From: Paramyrothecium sp. XJ0827
Lineage: Eukaryota; Ascomycota; Sordariomycetes; Hypocreales; Stachybotryaceae
Assembly (NCBI GenBank): GCA_020881915.1
Contig: JAJFPB010000003.1
Location: forward strand, 1,488,001-1,552,000
Length of the DNA stretch: 64,000 nucleotides
Direction: 5' to 3'
In this document: positions 23,101 through 34,700 of the stretch, in pieces
Numbering within the stretch: position 1 is the stretch's first letter
Layout: every line of letters begins with the position of its first letter
The notes under the pieces: model-generated
Told to the model about the DNA's origin: nothing
The model's database searches: none
Seen by the model: only the letters and a program-made list of their open reading frames with translations
Translations under genes and position numbers: made by a program

Positions 23101-26100
23101 TATCCCTTGACCTGACCATCCTCACGAGCCCATCGAGACGTACCAGGGCCAAAAAGCCCTCCAGCGAATACGGGGGTGGGAGTGGGAATGTGCATTACCG
23201 TAGCCTAGGACTTGGAAGACTACCCGGATCGCTTGCTGCAGTGGCATGACATCGTTCGATGTTCCTGGGAGGAGTCTACCTGTTGGTGACATTGCCCGAT
23301 GTGGTGGTGAGTCCACGCAGTTTGAGCGACCACTTGCAGCGACCTCAGGTTCCGAAAGCCCGGGGATATCGCGCCATTGGTAAAGTCTTCAAGGATGGTA
23401 CCCAGGTGCGAGAGGAAGAATGGGAAACTATTGCCCTGTGGAAGCGCTGACCGTATGCCTTGCTTCAGCCCCTCTCCCATCGCTTCTTATTCTTGTACCT
23501 GAGCGAGACCATTGGCAGTGCCGTAGTAACACGCTTTCCGTTGGGAAATATGCCGATTTCGAGCAGGAGGAATGCACAGGCATCGTAGCAGGGTGGCGGG
23601 TAGGAACATCTCTATTTCGGGGTAGTTGCTGAGGACAAGCGGATATTTGTGGCCAGCTTGGTGGTCTGGCTTTGATGGATGCATAGTTTCCGACTCCTCC
23701 GAGTTGGCCCGCTACAAGCGGCTTTGAATAGATGATGTCTGTGTGCAGATTGGGCACCTTGAGTATGCCGCGGAGTTATTCCGGTGAGGCGTCCTCCGCT
23801 CGCCCCTGGATTTGGGTAGAAACGCTAGGTCCTTGGCCTGTCTCCCATGCCGAGTGTCTCGCAGCTATGTCTCTGGGTGATCGCCGTTCTGCTGCTGGAA
23901 GCCATGTAGCGGGCTCAGCCTCGGCTCCGACATGGGCAGTCCATGACTGCTTGCGCCTTGCAGCTCATGGCTCCGAGCAGAGGACGACATTGGCATGAGC
24001 ATTGCTGGGGTAGCCGGAATCTCGACTTCATTTACGGCTATGGTGGATAGGACCTCAGCCAACATCTCGATGAGGCAGGTAGGAGAGCTGAGAGTCGGCT
24101 TCGGGTCACTCGTGTCACGAAGTATGCCCGGGTCTCCTGGTGCACGCATCTATGCGCCTGCCTAGTCTGGCGGTGTTCAACGTTGCTGGCCCATTGAGCG
24201 AGCTGGCCTTCGGGAGATGTGTACGAGAAAGTAATGTTCAAAAATCTTCCGGTTGGTGGTCCAGCGGCAGATGATTCTAAACTGCTTGCAGAAGGCGACA
24301 TATCAGAATGACGCTTAGCTATTGGAAGCAGAGATATTGCAACCGAACGGAGGCTGGAGTCGGCACCTGAAGAGAATGATGACCGAGGCAGCCCTGTGTA
24401 AGTCCGGATCTGAAATGACATATGCGAACTTGTGGACAAACAGACCCTAAAGTAGCCATCCGCCATGACAAACGACAAGCCTGCCTCCTGGAGCGCTTTC
24501 CTGCTAGCCATGCTCTCAAGAAAAAGAGGGAGGTACGTTCTGGTGCCAGGCTCAAGCATAGAAACCTGACCTCGAGAGAGTATTTCAAGCATCTACGGTC
24601 CCGGAACGACATCGACATAATTGCTATATCACTCGACACATTCCACTCGTCCCACTTCCCATAATCAACAGAAGATACCTACGTAGTCCATAGTGACGGC
24701 AGGGCAGACCAAAAAGTGGTTCTGACTAGCCCGGATAATGTGCATGCTATTGTGAGCAGCAGCCAGTTCGATGCAAACTATAACGCGCCCAGATTACAAG
24801 CGTAGTGCCATCGATTGGTGAACGAATGACCTCAGCAGCGTCAACGAGTGGCTTATTGTGTGTAAGAGAAGATCGCAGGTTGAACTCGATCCCAGAGGGG
24901 GCTGGGCCACCAGAAGGTACTGTCAGAACTCAACCGGGCTCTACACTCGACAGCAGCACACCTGCAACGATATCTGTCGGAAATAAAGTCCTGGCTTTGG
25001 TAGGTTGCCCGGGTAGCCTAGCAAAAGCCATGCGACGCTATTTGTTCACCTAGTTGTTCAACAGGATTCGTATCCGTAGTGACCGGCTATTCGTGGCAAA
25101 AGGACAAGCCACGAGGCCGTCTTCACAGAGGACATGTAAGAAGGTACGAGGATTACGCAAGAATTGCTAAGGATTCCCACAAGCTCGAGAAGGTGGCGAA
25201 AACGACAGGATTGCCATCAAGACGATAGGTCGTCAGGTCATATCACAACGCCTTCATCTGTGAAAACAGCCGATCCCAACCGAAAATTGCGATCGTTGAT
25301 ATGTTCCTGCCCGGGCCAAACCTTCGCGACGAGTTACGTGGCCATGACGAGGCTTCGGGCAAGATGCTGACGAGTCTAGACGCTCATTGACATCCCATTC
25401 TTCAGCGAAGATGGATGGATGGGCCATGCCTCACGATCCTGGATATGGCTTGCGACCGCCGCGTGTTTTGTCTTTTACGGGCTTTCGCGAAGACGAACAC
25501 GAAGAACACGAAGAACAAACACATGTTGCAATGAATGAAGGCGGCATCTGCCGCCAGAGCACCATCAGCTGCTAGACTAGAAGGTCAAGCTGTTGGAACA
25601 GATCTCAGCACATCCACCGATCTAAAGAACTAAATGCTCTTAAGGAATGTGGGAGGGAAGCCACTGAGAGAGTTTTGTGGTGGGTTTCACTTATTCAGGT
25701 GCCAAGCATCTTCATGTACCGCTAGAGGAGCCAAGGCACTGTTAGGAAACGATTTTAGACTAGACGTGCTGTGAATGTTCAGAAAGACGGGCCAAGAAAG
25801 ATCAGCTACCAATTGTCGAAGACGAGAGGGTGATCGCGAGCAGCTCATGCTTCTTGCTGCCAGAGAGATTGACTTGGGAGAGTGGGTATCACATTCAGGA
25901 GAGGTGACGATGGTTTGGACGGAATGCATTGAAAGCTCAAGTTTGTGGCCCGATAGTTGGGAGCATAGCCTGCGACTTTTGACGAATGCATGAAATTGGC
26001 GACGGTGCACCGACAGACTAAAGTGGTGATGATTAAAGCGTTCCTCAGACGGGAAGCCAAGGATTGGGCCGTGAGGGATAGATGAAAGCACTGGCCAAGT

Positions 26101-27401
26101 TGTGCCTGGGGAGAAGGTAAACCGAGTCATTGATAGCACAAGTCCACGATGCGAAGTCAAAAATTCAGATGGTCCAAAAAGCGCAGACTCGCAAAAGAGT
26201 CCCGATGGGGAAGACTTTGCGCTTATTTCGTGATGTGATTGTGACGGATCTCGTAGCCGAGTTGACAGGTTCGAGGGAACAGGCAGCCGGAGCCGGACGC
26301 GGGACATGTGTTCATTATGAACCCAGCCAGAGCCGCCCGTTACAATAATGTTTTAGACTGCCTTGGGGGCCCTGCTGGGTCCATGAACGTCAAACGAACA
26401 CGGAGGGGAGCTGTCATGGTTGTGAGGCGGCTTGGCAGCTCCGTCTTTTTGCTCTTGGAAATGTTTCAAGACGGACAGAGTTCGAAGGGGGGGAACGTGC
26501 GCCTCGCTTATCTGCTGTCGCGCGGATCGAGGCTCTTGGGGGCTGGGGGCCAAATTGGTCGTGGTGGATCGTGAGCGATACGGAGATTGAGATTGAGAGT
26601 GAAATGAGGCTGGTAGTTCTGCCATTGAGAATCACCATCCCCTGGGTTTTTCCCTCCACGACGTTTGGCGACGATTCAAGGTTTGCGCGAGCTCTTGGTG
26701 CCTGTGTCCAGTAAATGATCTGGAACCCCCTGCCGAACTAGTGGCTCGTCCTGGGGGCTGTTGGGGTCCGGAATCTGTGACGGTTTCAACGCAGTCCAAG
26801 CGGTTTCAGGCCGTTGCGGCTCGCGGCCGAACCTACTCCTGAGGCACAGGAACGAATTGCCACGCGAAGCTCCCTGCCGCTTGTGCGCATTCGGGCTAAT
26901 TGCCGCTGCTGATGATGCCAAATCGGGGCTTCTGGGAAGCGGCATGTGGTTGTTTTGGGGGCGACTGGGAGCCTGTGACGCTGCGGTTGGACAATGGAGT
27001 GTGACGGCACGACGCATTCGGCTTCTGGACCTTGAGCCTCTGCTCAAACATTTCCGGTTTTTTCTTCATCGAACCTTCCTTCTTGTTCAGCGGTTTTGAA
27101 CTCTACTTGTAATTCGTAATTTGTGTCTCTTTGCGCTCACCAACATCGTCTCGTCTGGCCTGAAGATCCTCAATCTGCAGCCTTGAACTATACTCGAGTC
27201 AATCTCAGCTGCGACAATCAGAGAAGACGTTTGTCTTGGCACAGCCGATTCAAAAAAGACACAGCATTGGCCTCAAGCCGGAACTCCAAGAATCGAGCGG
27301 AATTCCCTCGCGGCGCGCGCACCATAGTACAATGCGATCATGATAAGAACAGTCGTCTGCTTACCGACCATCGACGAGCTGCATGAGCAGACTCTACGAC
27401 A
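20173..27401. other. 7.2 kb gene-poor region
   Basis: This is the longest stretch without a confident gene. A short AG repeat (20181-20194) lies in the presumed 3' UTR of the secreted protein. The plus frame at 20769-21422 is long but has no family-like content. Minus-strand pieces at 22318-24600 show weak resemblance to fungal transcription-factor domains and are listed separately. From 26.3 to 27.4 kb the DNA looks like promoter and leader of the DUF3433 gene, with pyrimidine-rich tracts. Confidence 0.5.
22318..24600 (-). pseudogene. Possible decayed fungal transcription-factor-like gene
   Basis: This is a tentative call. On the minus strand, 22900-22798 can splice to 22751-22318 (donor GTGAGT, acceptor AAGCAG) and give a coherent reading: PKDPGIFGVIAACGQAF, then SADNLFTMLQSRSNALREK and DETTAAVLFTATNEFEQ. 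The last two resemble the fungal-specific transcription factor middle region (AL..L...L....DETLAAVLLLA..E). Further upstream, near 24430-24520, TYLPLFLESMASRKALQEAG resembles another part of the same domain. The pieces are about 1.7 kb apart, in frames interrupted by stops, and I found no Zn2Cys6 cluster (CxxCxxxKxxC). It may be a relic, two relics or chance. Confidence 0.25.
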
Positions 27402-30400
27402 ATGGCGACCGTGAACGCAAACGCCAGAGCGCGCGCAAATATTGCGCGACCAGGCAAGCGGCAGACCTTGGCCGGCCTCGATCCTTACCACCGGCTATTG
27501 CGAGAGACACAGGAACAGCCCAGCCTACCGTACGCCAGCAACGGAGGCTCCTTCAGCGTGCCACGCCCGTCACAATTGCCGGCGAATGGACAATTAATGT
27601 CGCCACCCGCTGCCGACGCCGGGGTCAGGGCCAACGCTGGCTTCGACGCGTTGAGCGATGGCAGCGTCCCGGAAGAGATGGTCGCGCTACGGGTACCACT
27701 GAGGGCGGCCACGGGGACTCTTGGTGCCAATGCCACAATACGGCTGGTGTCCGTGTCGGATTCGATGCCTGCCGCTGAGAGACCGGCGCCCACATTTGAA
27801 AGATTACTTTCAAGGTCGCTTACAAGATCCTCGAGAGAACCACGAGAAAAAGGCGACATTGTTGATACGAGGCTTTCCTGGCGACCCTTGTTTTTGTACC
27901 GGCGTATATTAATAGCCCTGGCGGCTCTATTTTTCGTTCTAATAATTATTCTGGAAGTCCTCCTGGCATTGTCCAACCGGGAAAATGGACTGTTCGATGC
28001 CACGTCTGCGTCGCGGCATCTCTGGCAGTATGGATCGGCGGCCGTGAGCGTCGTGATTGCAGCAGTCTGGGCCAAGGTCGAGTTCCAGGCCAAAGCTGCC
28101 GCGCCTTGGCTGCGGCTGTCGCAAGGCTTCGCGCAAGCAGAGAAGTCACTTCTGCTTGATTATGTTTCGATGCCTCAGCCACAAGCTATATATCGAGCGT
28201 ACAAGAATGGCGACGGCGTGGTGGCCGGCTCGACCGTCATCAGCATGCTACTGCTAGGGCTTATATTCCAGGCCGCCACGCTGCTCACGCCTTTCACCTT
28301 CCCAACATTTGTGCCAGACGCACAGGTAACAATCAGGACCGCGTTCGTGGACGACGCGAGTGCGTTGGAAGATATCGGAAACTGGCCCTATGTCAGCATG
28401 CTGGAGTTGCAGACGACTAACCTCGACCCGCCCGCGGGCGTATCTACCCAATTTGCGTTCCAGAACTTTGACAGCATCTTCAGATCCCCGACCTTGCTCA
28501 ACACTACTGTTGACGGTTTTGCTGGCGGGATGACCTGTCAACCAGCTGCTGTGACCCTCACAAATGTGGGCAAAATCAGCAACAACCAAATATTCTTGAA
28601 CCTTACCGTCTCAAGTTCAGGGTGCAACACGAGACAGACTATATCACTGACGGAGGCCACTGTGCCAGGACAAGATAACCTACCGAAGCAGGTACTAGCG
28701 ATGCAACAAGGTCGATGTGGAGGGTCCTTAGCATTGGACGCCCAGCGAATGGTGATCGTGTCTGGAACGGCGAGGGTTGACCCCGGTGCTGTTGAGGCCC
28801 TAGATCCCTCGGCGAAGGCGTTACTGGGCATCGGGTTACCGATATCTACAGCTCTGGTGTGCCAGCCAAACTACTCGATCACAACGCTCCAGGTAGCGAA
28901 GAACCAGACCGGTCTGATTACACAGCCGACCATTGCCTCCACCGGAAACAGGAACCGGGTCCTGCCAAACGTGCACCCGTGGCAAATCGCTCAGTCCCAT
29001 TTCGATTCGTACGAAGCTAGACCAGCAGGCTCCGGGTTCTTCGCTGTCACTTCTTCACTCTATCTCGGGCAAGCAGTGGTGGACATGGACGAGCCCATGG
29101 CGGCAGTTGTAGCCACCAGGACGAAGAGGAATGGTGAAGCACCGCGGCTATCGACCCTTCAGGAGCCAGAGGCGCTGGAATTGATGGTCCAGGAATACTT
29201 CCAGCAGTTTTCGGCTCTGGTAGCCTCGAGTGGTTTGACGACGAGCATAGCGCAACCAGTGACTGCCCCGGCAATCATAATGCGCCGCCGTCTCATTATG
29301 CGGGCGCTCCCGACGCACTCCGCGGCCGTTCTCCTGGCCTTCTGTGGTGTAGGTGCACTTGTCCTGGTATTCTACGTCCCGAAACGGGGCTTCTTGCCCA
29401 GGAACCCCGGTTCTATCGCGGGTGTGGCCACATTACTGTCGAACAGCTCTAGCCTCCTTCAAGCACTCCGAGGCACGGGAGGTCTTGACATGGACACGGT
29501 CCGCGAGCGGCTTGAGCAGAAGGTCTACTATGTCGATGTGCAGGATACCGACCCCGATAACAGGTCAGCGATACCGTCGTTTCGCATACGCGGCGGCAAG
29601 GGAGCGTCGCAACCGCCACGCCTGTACAGCACCAAGGGCTCGACACCCTGGGAGAAGCCTCTTTTGCTCCGCTGGCTCATCAGACTGGTGGCGGGCTTTG
29701 TGATTATCGCGCTCATCATTGTGCTTGAGGCAGGTCTGCAGGGGTCCAGGCAAGGCGACGGGTTCGGTCTGGTGGACGACAGCAGGTCTAGCAACCAGTA
29801 TTTCCTCTGGACTATGCTGCCGATTGCCCTTCTGATACCCCTCTCGGAGTATTTGCTCTTGACAGATTTCTACACAAGAGCGATAGCCCCGTTCCTTCGG
29901 CTTCTCAACGGCGCGGAGTTCAAGGAATCACTAGGACTAGAGCTTTCGGGCGTGCCGCGTTTGATTGCGGTACGGAGGGCCATGGTAACAAGGAATTACT
30001 TCGTGGCCCTTACAGTCATTGCTGCTCTTTTTGCGCCGTTGCTGCTTGTGGTGTCGACAGGACTGGTCACCACTTTCCCAGCGGACATGTGGAGGGACGT
30101 ATCTACCGCGCAGGCTATGCCTGTCATGAAAGTTGCCGTGCGGCAGGATGTCATATCTACGCGCATTCTTGAAGCGTTCCTGGCGGTGCTGCTTGTTCTC
30201 CTTTTCCTCTCTTGGTACTCAGCCAAGGGCAGCGGAAGTCTGCCTCGGCCAACCACCTCCATTGCTTCAATTGCAGCGTACCTCGTGGACGGAAACTTCT
30301 TGGAGCTCTTGCCCCGCGACGCAGAATGGCTTTCCCTGTCACAAATCCAGGAGACGCTGCGCAGGGGCTACGAAGTCATGTATGCTGACATGACGTGGGA

Positions 30401-30521
30401 AACGACGACACAGGCGTGGCGTGGCGGACGGAACCAGGATGTTGAACTCTTTGGGATCAGGATAACGCGATGGGGAGGCGTCAACATGCAGAGGCCTTAT
30501 GCTCCAATGGCGTTGAATTGA
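27402..30521 (+). CDS. DUF3433-family multipass membrane protein
   Basis: A single exon encodes 1039 residues with no functional assignment. The N-terminal 165 residues are cytosolic-looking and disordered. Two copies of the DUF3433 module follow. The first begins SWRPLFLYRRILIALAA, with predicted membrane helices at about 169-190, 210-228 and 273-295. The second begins KPLLLRWLIRLVAGFVI, with helices at about 760-780, 802-822 and 867-889. Single helices also lie near 639-659 and 922-941. Between the modules is a large extracytoplasmic-looking segment of about 340 residues with several N-x-S/T sites and cysteines. The duplicated module matches the usual architecture of this fungal family. ATG is the first start, after a long pyrimidine-rich leader. 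Role unknown; a surface or vacuolar membrane location is inference. Confidence 0.88.
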   Translation: MATVNANARARANIARPGKRQTLAGLDPYHRLLRETQEQPSLPYASNGGSFSVPRPSQLPANGQLMSPPAADAGVRANAGFDALSDGSVPEEMVALRVPLRAATGTLGANATIRLVSVSDSMPAAERPAPTFERLLSRSLTRSSREPREKGDIVDTRLSWRPLFLYRRILIALAALFFVLIIILEVLLALSNRENGLFDATSASRHLWQYGSAAVSVVIAAVWAKVEFQAKAAAPWLRLSQGFAQAEKSLLLDYVSMPQPQAIYRAYKNGDGVVAGSTVISMLLLGLIFQAATLLTPFTFPTFVPDAQVTIRTAFVDDASALEDIGNWPYVSMLELQTTNLDPPAGVSTQFAFQNFDSIFRSPTLLNTTVDGFAGGMTCQPAAVTLTNVGKISNNQIFLNLTVSSSGCNTRQTISLTEATVPGQDNLPKQVLAMQQGRCGGSLALDAQRMVIVSGTARVDPGAVEALDPSAKALLGIGLPISTALVCQPNYSITTLQVAKNQTGLITQPTIASTGNRNRVLPNVHPWQIAQSHFDSYEARPAGSGFFAVTSSLYLGQAVVDMDEPMAAVVATRTKRNGEAPRLSTLQEPEALELMVQEYFQQFSALVASSGLTTSIAQPVTAPAIIMRRRLIMRALPTHSAAVLLAFCGVGALVLVFYVPKRGFLPRNPGSIAGVATLLSNSSSLLQALRGTGGLDMDTVRERLEQKVYYVDVQDTDPDNRSAIPSFRIRGGKGASQPPRLYSTKGSTPWEKPLLLRWLIRLVAGFVIIALIIVLEAGLQGSRQGDGFGLVDDSRSSNQYFLWTMLPIALLIPLSEYLLLTDFYTRAIAPFLRLLNGAEFKESLGLELSGVPRLIAVRRAMVTRNYFVALTVIAALFAPLLLVVSTGLVTTFPADMWRDVSTAQAMPVMKVAVRQDVISTRILEAFLAVLLVLLFLSWYSAKGSGSLPRPTTSIASIAAYLVDGNFLELLPRDAEWLSLSQIQETLRRGYEVMYADMTWETTTQAWRGGRNQDVELFGIRITRWGGVNMQRPYAPMALN

Positions 30522-31722
30522 GGTGCGAAGACTGATGCATTTACCAAGATATGATTTGAGATCTTGATCTCTCGGGGCAACAGAGGTCCTCCAAGCAGAG
30601 GAGAGGGAGGTGGTTCACATTTTAGCACTATGATACCTTATGATACCTGCTACAACAAAACAGAAGCAAATTGACGATTGTCACATTGAGACCAAAAATG
30701 TATTACCGAGTCAGAAAAATGCTCACGGCTCACTTGACATGACTGTATCCGAAAGTTCTTCAACAGTGTGAAAAACCCCCTTGTAGTCCCCGTCAGAAGA
30801 AAGTCTCAGGATCTATGAAGACACGAGGATCTGCTTCTTCTTATATAAATGGAAAATAGCAAATATCTGCGTCGCAGCCGATGCACAAAGAACTAGCATC
30901 TGGCGACTGTAACTCTCAGACAAAACGACCCCGAGTTTCTGGGAATCATCCTTAGATAAAGGTTAACCCGAGGCCATTAACGATATCAGTTCTTCTGTGC
31001 TTTGCAGACCGCGAGGCTCCAGGGATGGTAAGATGTGATCATCGGAAACGGAGGCGGCAATGGCCAGCACAACAGCGCGGCCCAACATGCGGAACTATGT
31101 TACTGCTCCCATGTCCTCCGCCATAGCACTACGGGTGGCAACAACGGTCATTGTCATGTAAATCATTTGGTATGTAACTCCATAGGGAAAGCCTGCAATC
31201 ACCTGAAACCCGTAGGTACGGGCAAGGCAGCGTGCCCAGTGAGGCAAAACCAAGAACTTGCATGATTGATCGCCCCATAGCAACAACAACCTGAAAGATC
31301 GGGTTTTCTGTCCAAGTGGGAGATCCATGGCTTTGTGTGTCGAGACTCTGCGGCTAATCAGCAGATGATCTTGGTCCAATTGTCAAGACCCTTTATCTCG
31401 AACATCCCTGTAGACTTGACCTAGAGATCTAGGGTAAGCAAATATAGCAACTACGGGCTTGGGCATCTCCTGCCTACAACACAACAATCAGGCTCCCAAT
31501 GTATCAAATATGCCTTGCCGTTGCCAAGGCTGGTTCGCATCCAGTGCGGCTTATTTCATTCGAGGCATCCACTAGACATTGCACAATTTCCCACCCTCGC
31601 TTTCGAATGGTCCTTTACTTGTTGATACTGCTTTGAGCCTAACTGTTTTCAACAGACTTCTTGGTCTCTTGGATCGATCGCTCCGTATCAGAAGCGCTCA
31701 AGCGTCGAAAGCGAAGGAAAAC
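30522..31722. other. Intergenic region before the NLR-like gene
   Basis: No gene is seen. It is AT-richer than the DNA to its left and marks the switch from GC3-rich to AT-richer coding sequence. The NLR reading frame is open upstream of its first ATG (31723) to 31579, but without an ATG. Confidence 0.5.
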
Positions 31723-34700
31723 ATGACCTCGTTGGAGTCCTGCCAGCTCAGCTACTTAAATGGTACAACAAGAACGGATGTTAAGATGGAGAATATGGAT
31801 GCAAAATCGATATTCGAGCAAGCAATCAACACTTTTCTGGAATCACTCAACGACGAACAAAAAGTCATTTTCCAGAAGTTTAACAGCGCATCAGACGTCA
31901 TTGCCCACATCCACCAAGAAATCCTTGACCAGTCGCTATCAAAGCCTTTTGTGAATTCGTTTTGCAATGGTGTCAATAGGATTTCACATTCTTTGGAACC
32001 GTACTTCGCAATCATCGACACTTTCGTTCAAGCCAACCCTGATATCGTCGCACTGGTTTGGGGAGCTTTAAAGCTTGTGTTTAAGGTTAGATGGACAAAT
32101 CTTATTACAAATCATGAATGGTTGGTGAAGGCCATATACTGACGCTTAAGAATTTCGAGCACTTGCGTAGGTTTGCTGTCATTTCAGCACCTTTGGCGAG
32201 AGATTGGCTGGGCTTCTAGAAAACATTGCACAAGACTTGGAGATTCACAAAAACCAATACCAGCGGTACTTGGAAAAGGCCAAAATTCTGGGGCAAAAGG
32301 AATCGGCTACAAAGCGTACAAAGCCGAAAGCATTAGAAACGGGCAAGAGACTGGAAATGGCTATAGCACGACTCTATGGAGACTTGTTAGACATATGTCT
32401 TTACTTGTGCAACATGTTCTCACGCGAGCAGAAAGGAAGTATGATAACAACCGCAATCATTTGAGATGTCAAACCTAATATCATATACAGAGCTGCGGAC
32501 AGTCAAGCGCTTTGCCAAAGTCTTCTGGACTCCCTTTGACGCCCACTTCGAGCAGTTCCACAAACGGTTGCAGCTACATAAATGCATCTTAATCGGTGAG
32601 CTCAGTGACGCCAATGAGCAGTTATTGATAAATCAGCTGTCATTGACGGAGGAATCGGTCGCTTCTGGTGCAGGTCAGCTGGAGATGATCGCTGAACAGC
32701 AGAAAGGTGGATTGCATTCTTGTCCCTTATCAGCTCTTTCATGCCTTTCTAATCTTTGATAGTGGAAAGATTGATGAGCCTGAAACATTGGATCGATCCG
32801 CCACAGTGGCAGACATCTTTTGAGGACATCAAAGCAAAACGGACGGAGACCACCTCACTTTGGATATTCGATAACTCTGAGTACAAATGGTGGAGTGAGC
32901 AACAGCATGAAGGTTCCATTGACCAGTCCGTTTGCAGGGACGAAAACGGAAAAATACTGCTGTTACACGGTAATTAACTTGTTATGTTCATACTACCCAT
33001 CCACCTGGTCTAATTCTTTGGTAATGCAGGCAAGCCTGGCTACGGCAAATCTGTCTTGTGTGCCACAATTATTGAGCACCTTCGTAGCAGAAGTATGAAG
33101 CACCTTGACGGCAGCAAGGCTCCTAGAAACACAGAAGTCATTGGCTTCTTTTTCTTTGACAAGCAAAGCTCTGAAACTAGTAGCCCTCAGGCGGCGTTTC
33201 GGGCCATTGTCGCCCAGATCCTCCATTCCAGCAAAGAAATGCATGACCTAATCGATCTTGCCCTCCTGATCAGGGACTCTACTGGCAGCGGGCAGACCGT
33301 TGCATCTGATGAAGAGATAACGAGTTTATTGAGTTTGTATCTCTACAAGTTGGATAACCCGACCCTCGTATTCGATGGTCTGGATGAGTGCGTCGATGCT
33401 CATGGTTTCCTACGGATTTTGAAAAGATTAATATCCGGGTCGCAAACAAAAGTCCTTATGTGCAGTCGTCCAAACATTACAGTCAAGGATATTTTCGATA
33501 ATGCCAAAACGATTGCGCTTCAAGAAGATGCGAATTTCCAGGATATTGAAAAGTATCTTCAGCCCAAGCTCCAAGAGCTAGTCCAAACGGAAAAACTTAT
33601 ACTTGATGAGTCTATTGAGTCTCTTGGCCACAGAATTGCACGAAGATCGCATTCCATGTTTCTTTGGGCACATCTAATGGTGCATTACTTGGATTCGGAC
33701 TTCTTAACGCCGCAGGACCGCATGGATGCCATCGAGGAAGTCAATCTTTTTGAGGAACTGGATGAGTTCTACACCAAGATTCTTGAAGACCTCTTCGTTC
33801 GCTGTGCGGGAAAGCGTGCTCGCAACAACCTTCAGCGCTTGTTCCGTTGGGTATCGTTGGCAGCTCGCCACCTTACGGTCACCGAGATCAGATCCGCTCT
33901 TGCTATTCAAGCAGGTTCGTCGACAAAAAAGTCTCGTTACATAACCCGAATCCAAGAGACAATAGGCAAGATGAGTGGAGCGCTCATTGAGGTCTCTTCT
34001 GACCACAATGTGCGTTTCATACATGCATCTGTGCTTGAGTTCTTCTTGGGCTCCCAAACGGCCACATATACGACCAATTCTGAGATTCGCAATAAACTTG
34101 GGATCGATTGCACCTCGGTACATGCGACTCTAGCGCAGGAATGTCTGTCTTACATGCTTTACGATGTTCCTCACGAACCACTCGCAGTGACATTTTCACA
34201 TCAGCCACGACCCATTGAACTGCAGAAACGGTTTCCTCTTCTGCTGTATGGCACACAGTTCTGGTCTTTTCATGCCGCCAAATGTATGAGTGGGCCAATA
34301 AGTCAAAATGAAACATGCTTGAGTACTACGAACTCGGACCTGAGGCAGTTCTTACAGGATTTTATAAGCAACAAGCGCGCTGTGACGGCGTGGACAGAGG
34401 CAGCCTGGACATTCGGCCTTGAGCCCTCGCTAGGAGAATTCCCTGACAGAGTCAACGCTGGAGCACTCGTTCAGTCCGACATTTTTGTTCGCGGACTGCA
34501 GGAATTCGTCAAGGACTTGGAAGCTCTCAACAAGCGATGGGGACACGCTCTGAGCAACGAACCGGGATTGATATGGCAACCTAGCATACCAGCCTTCCAG
34601 AAATCAAAATTTTGGGTCGATACGAAAGACTCCGCTACAATTGAACTCGACCAAAATCGAGAGCAGCCAGCACATACTAGCATCGCGTCTGAACCTATCA

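Noticed and set aside
25687..26307. 206-codon minus frame
   Set aside because: Rich in Ser, Pro, Leu and His without any recognisable pattern; no splice partners.
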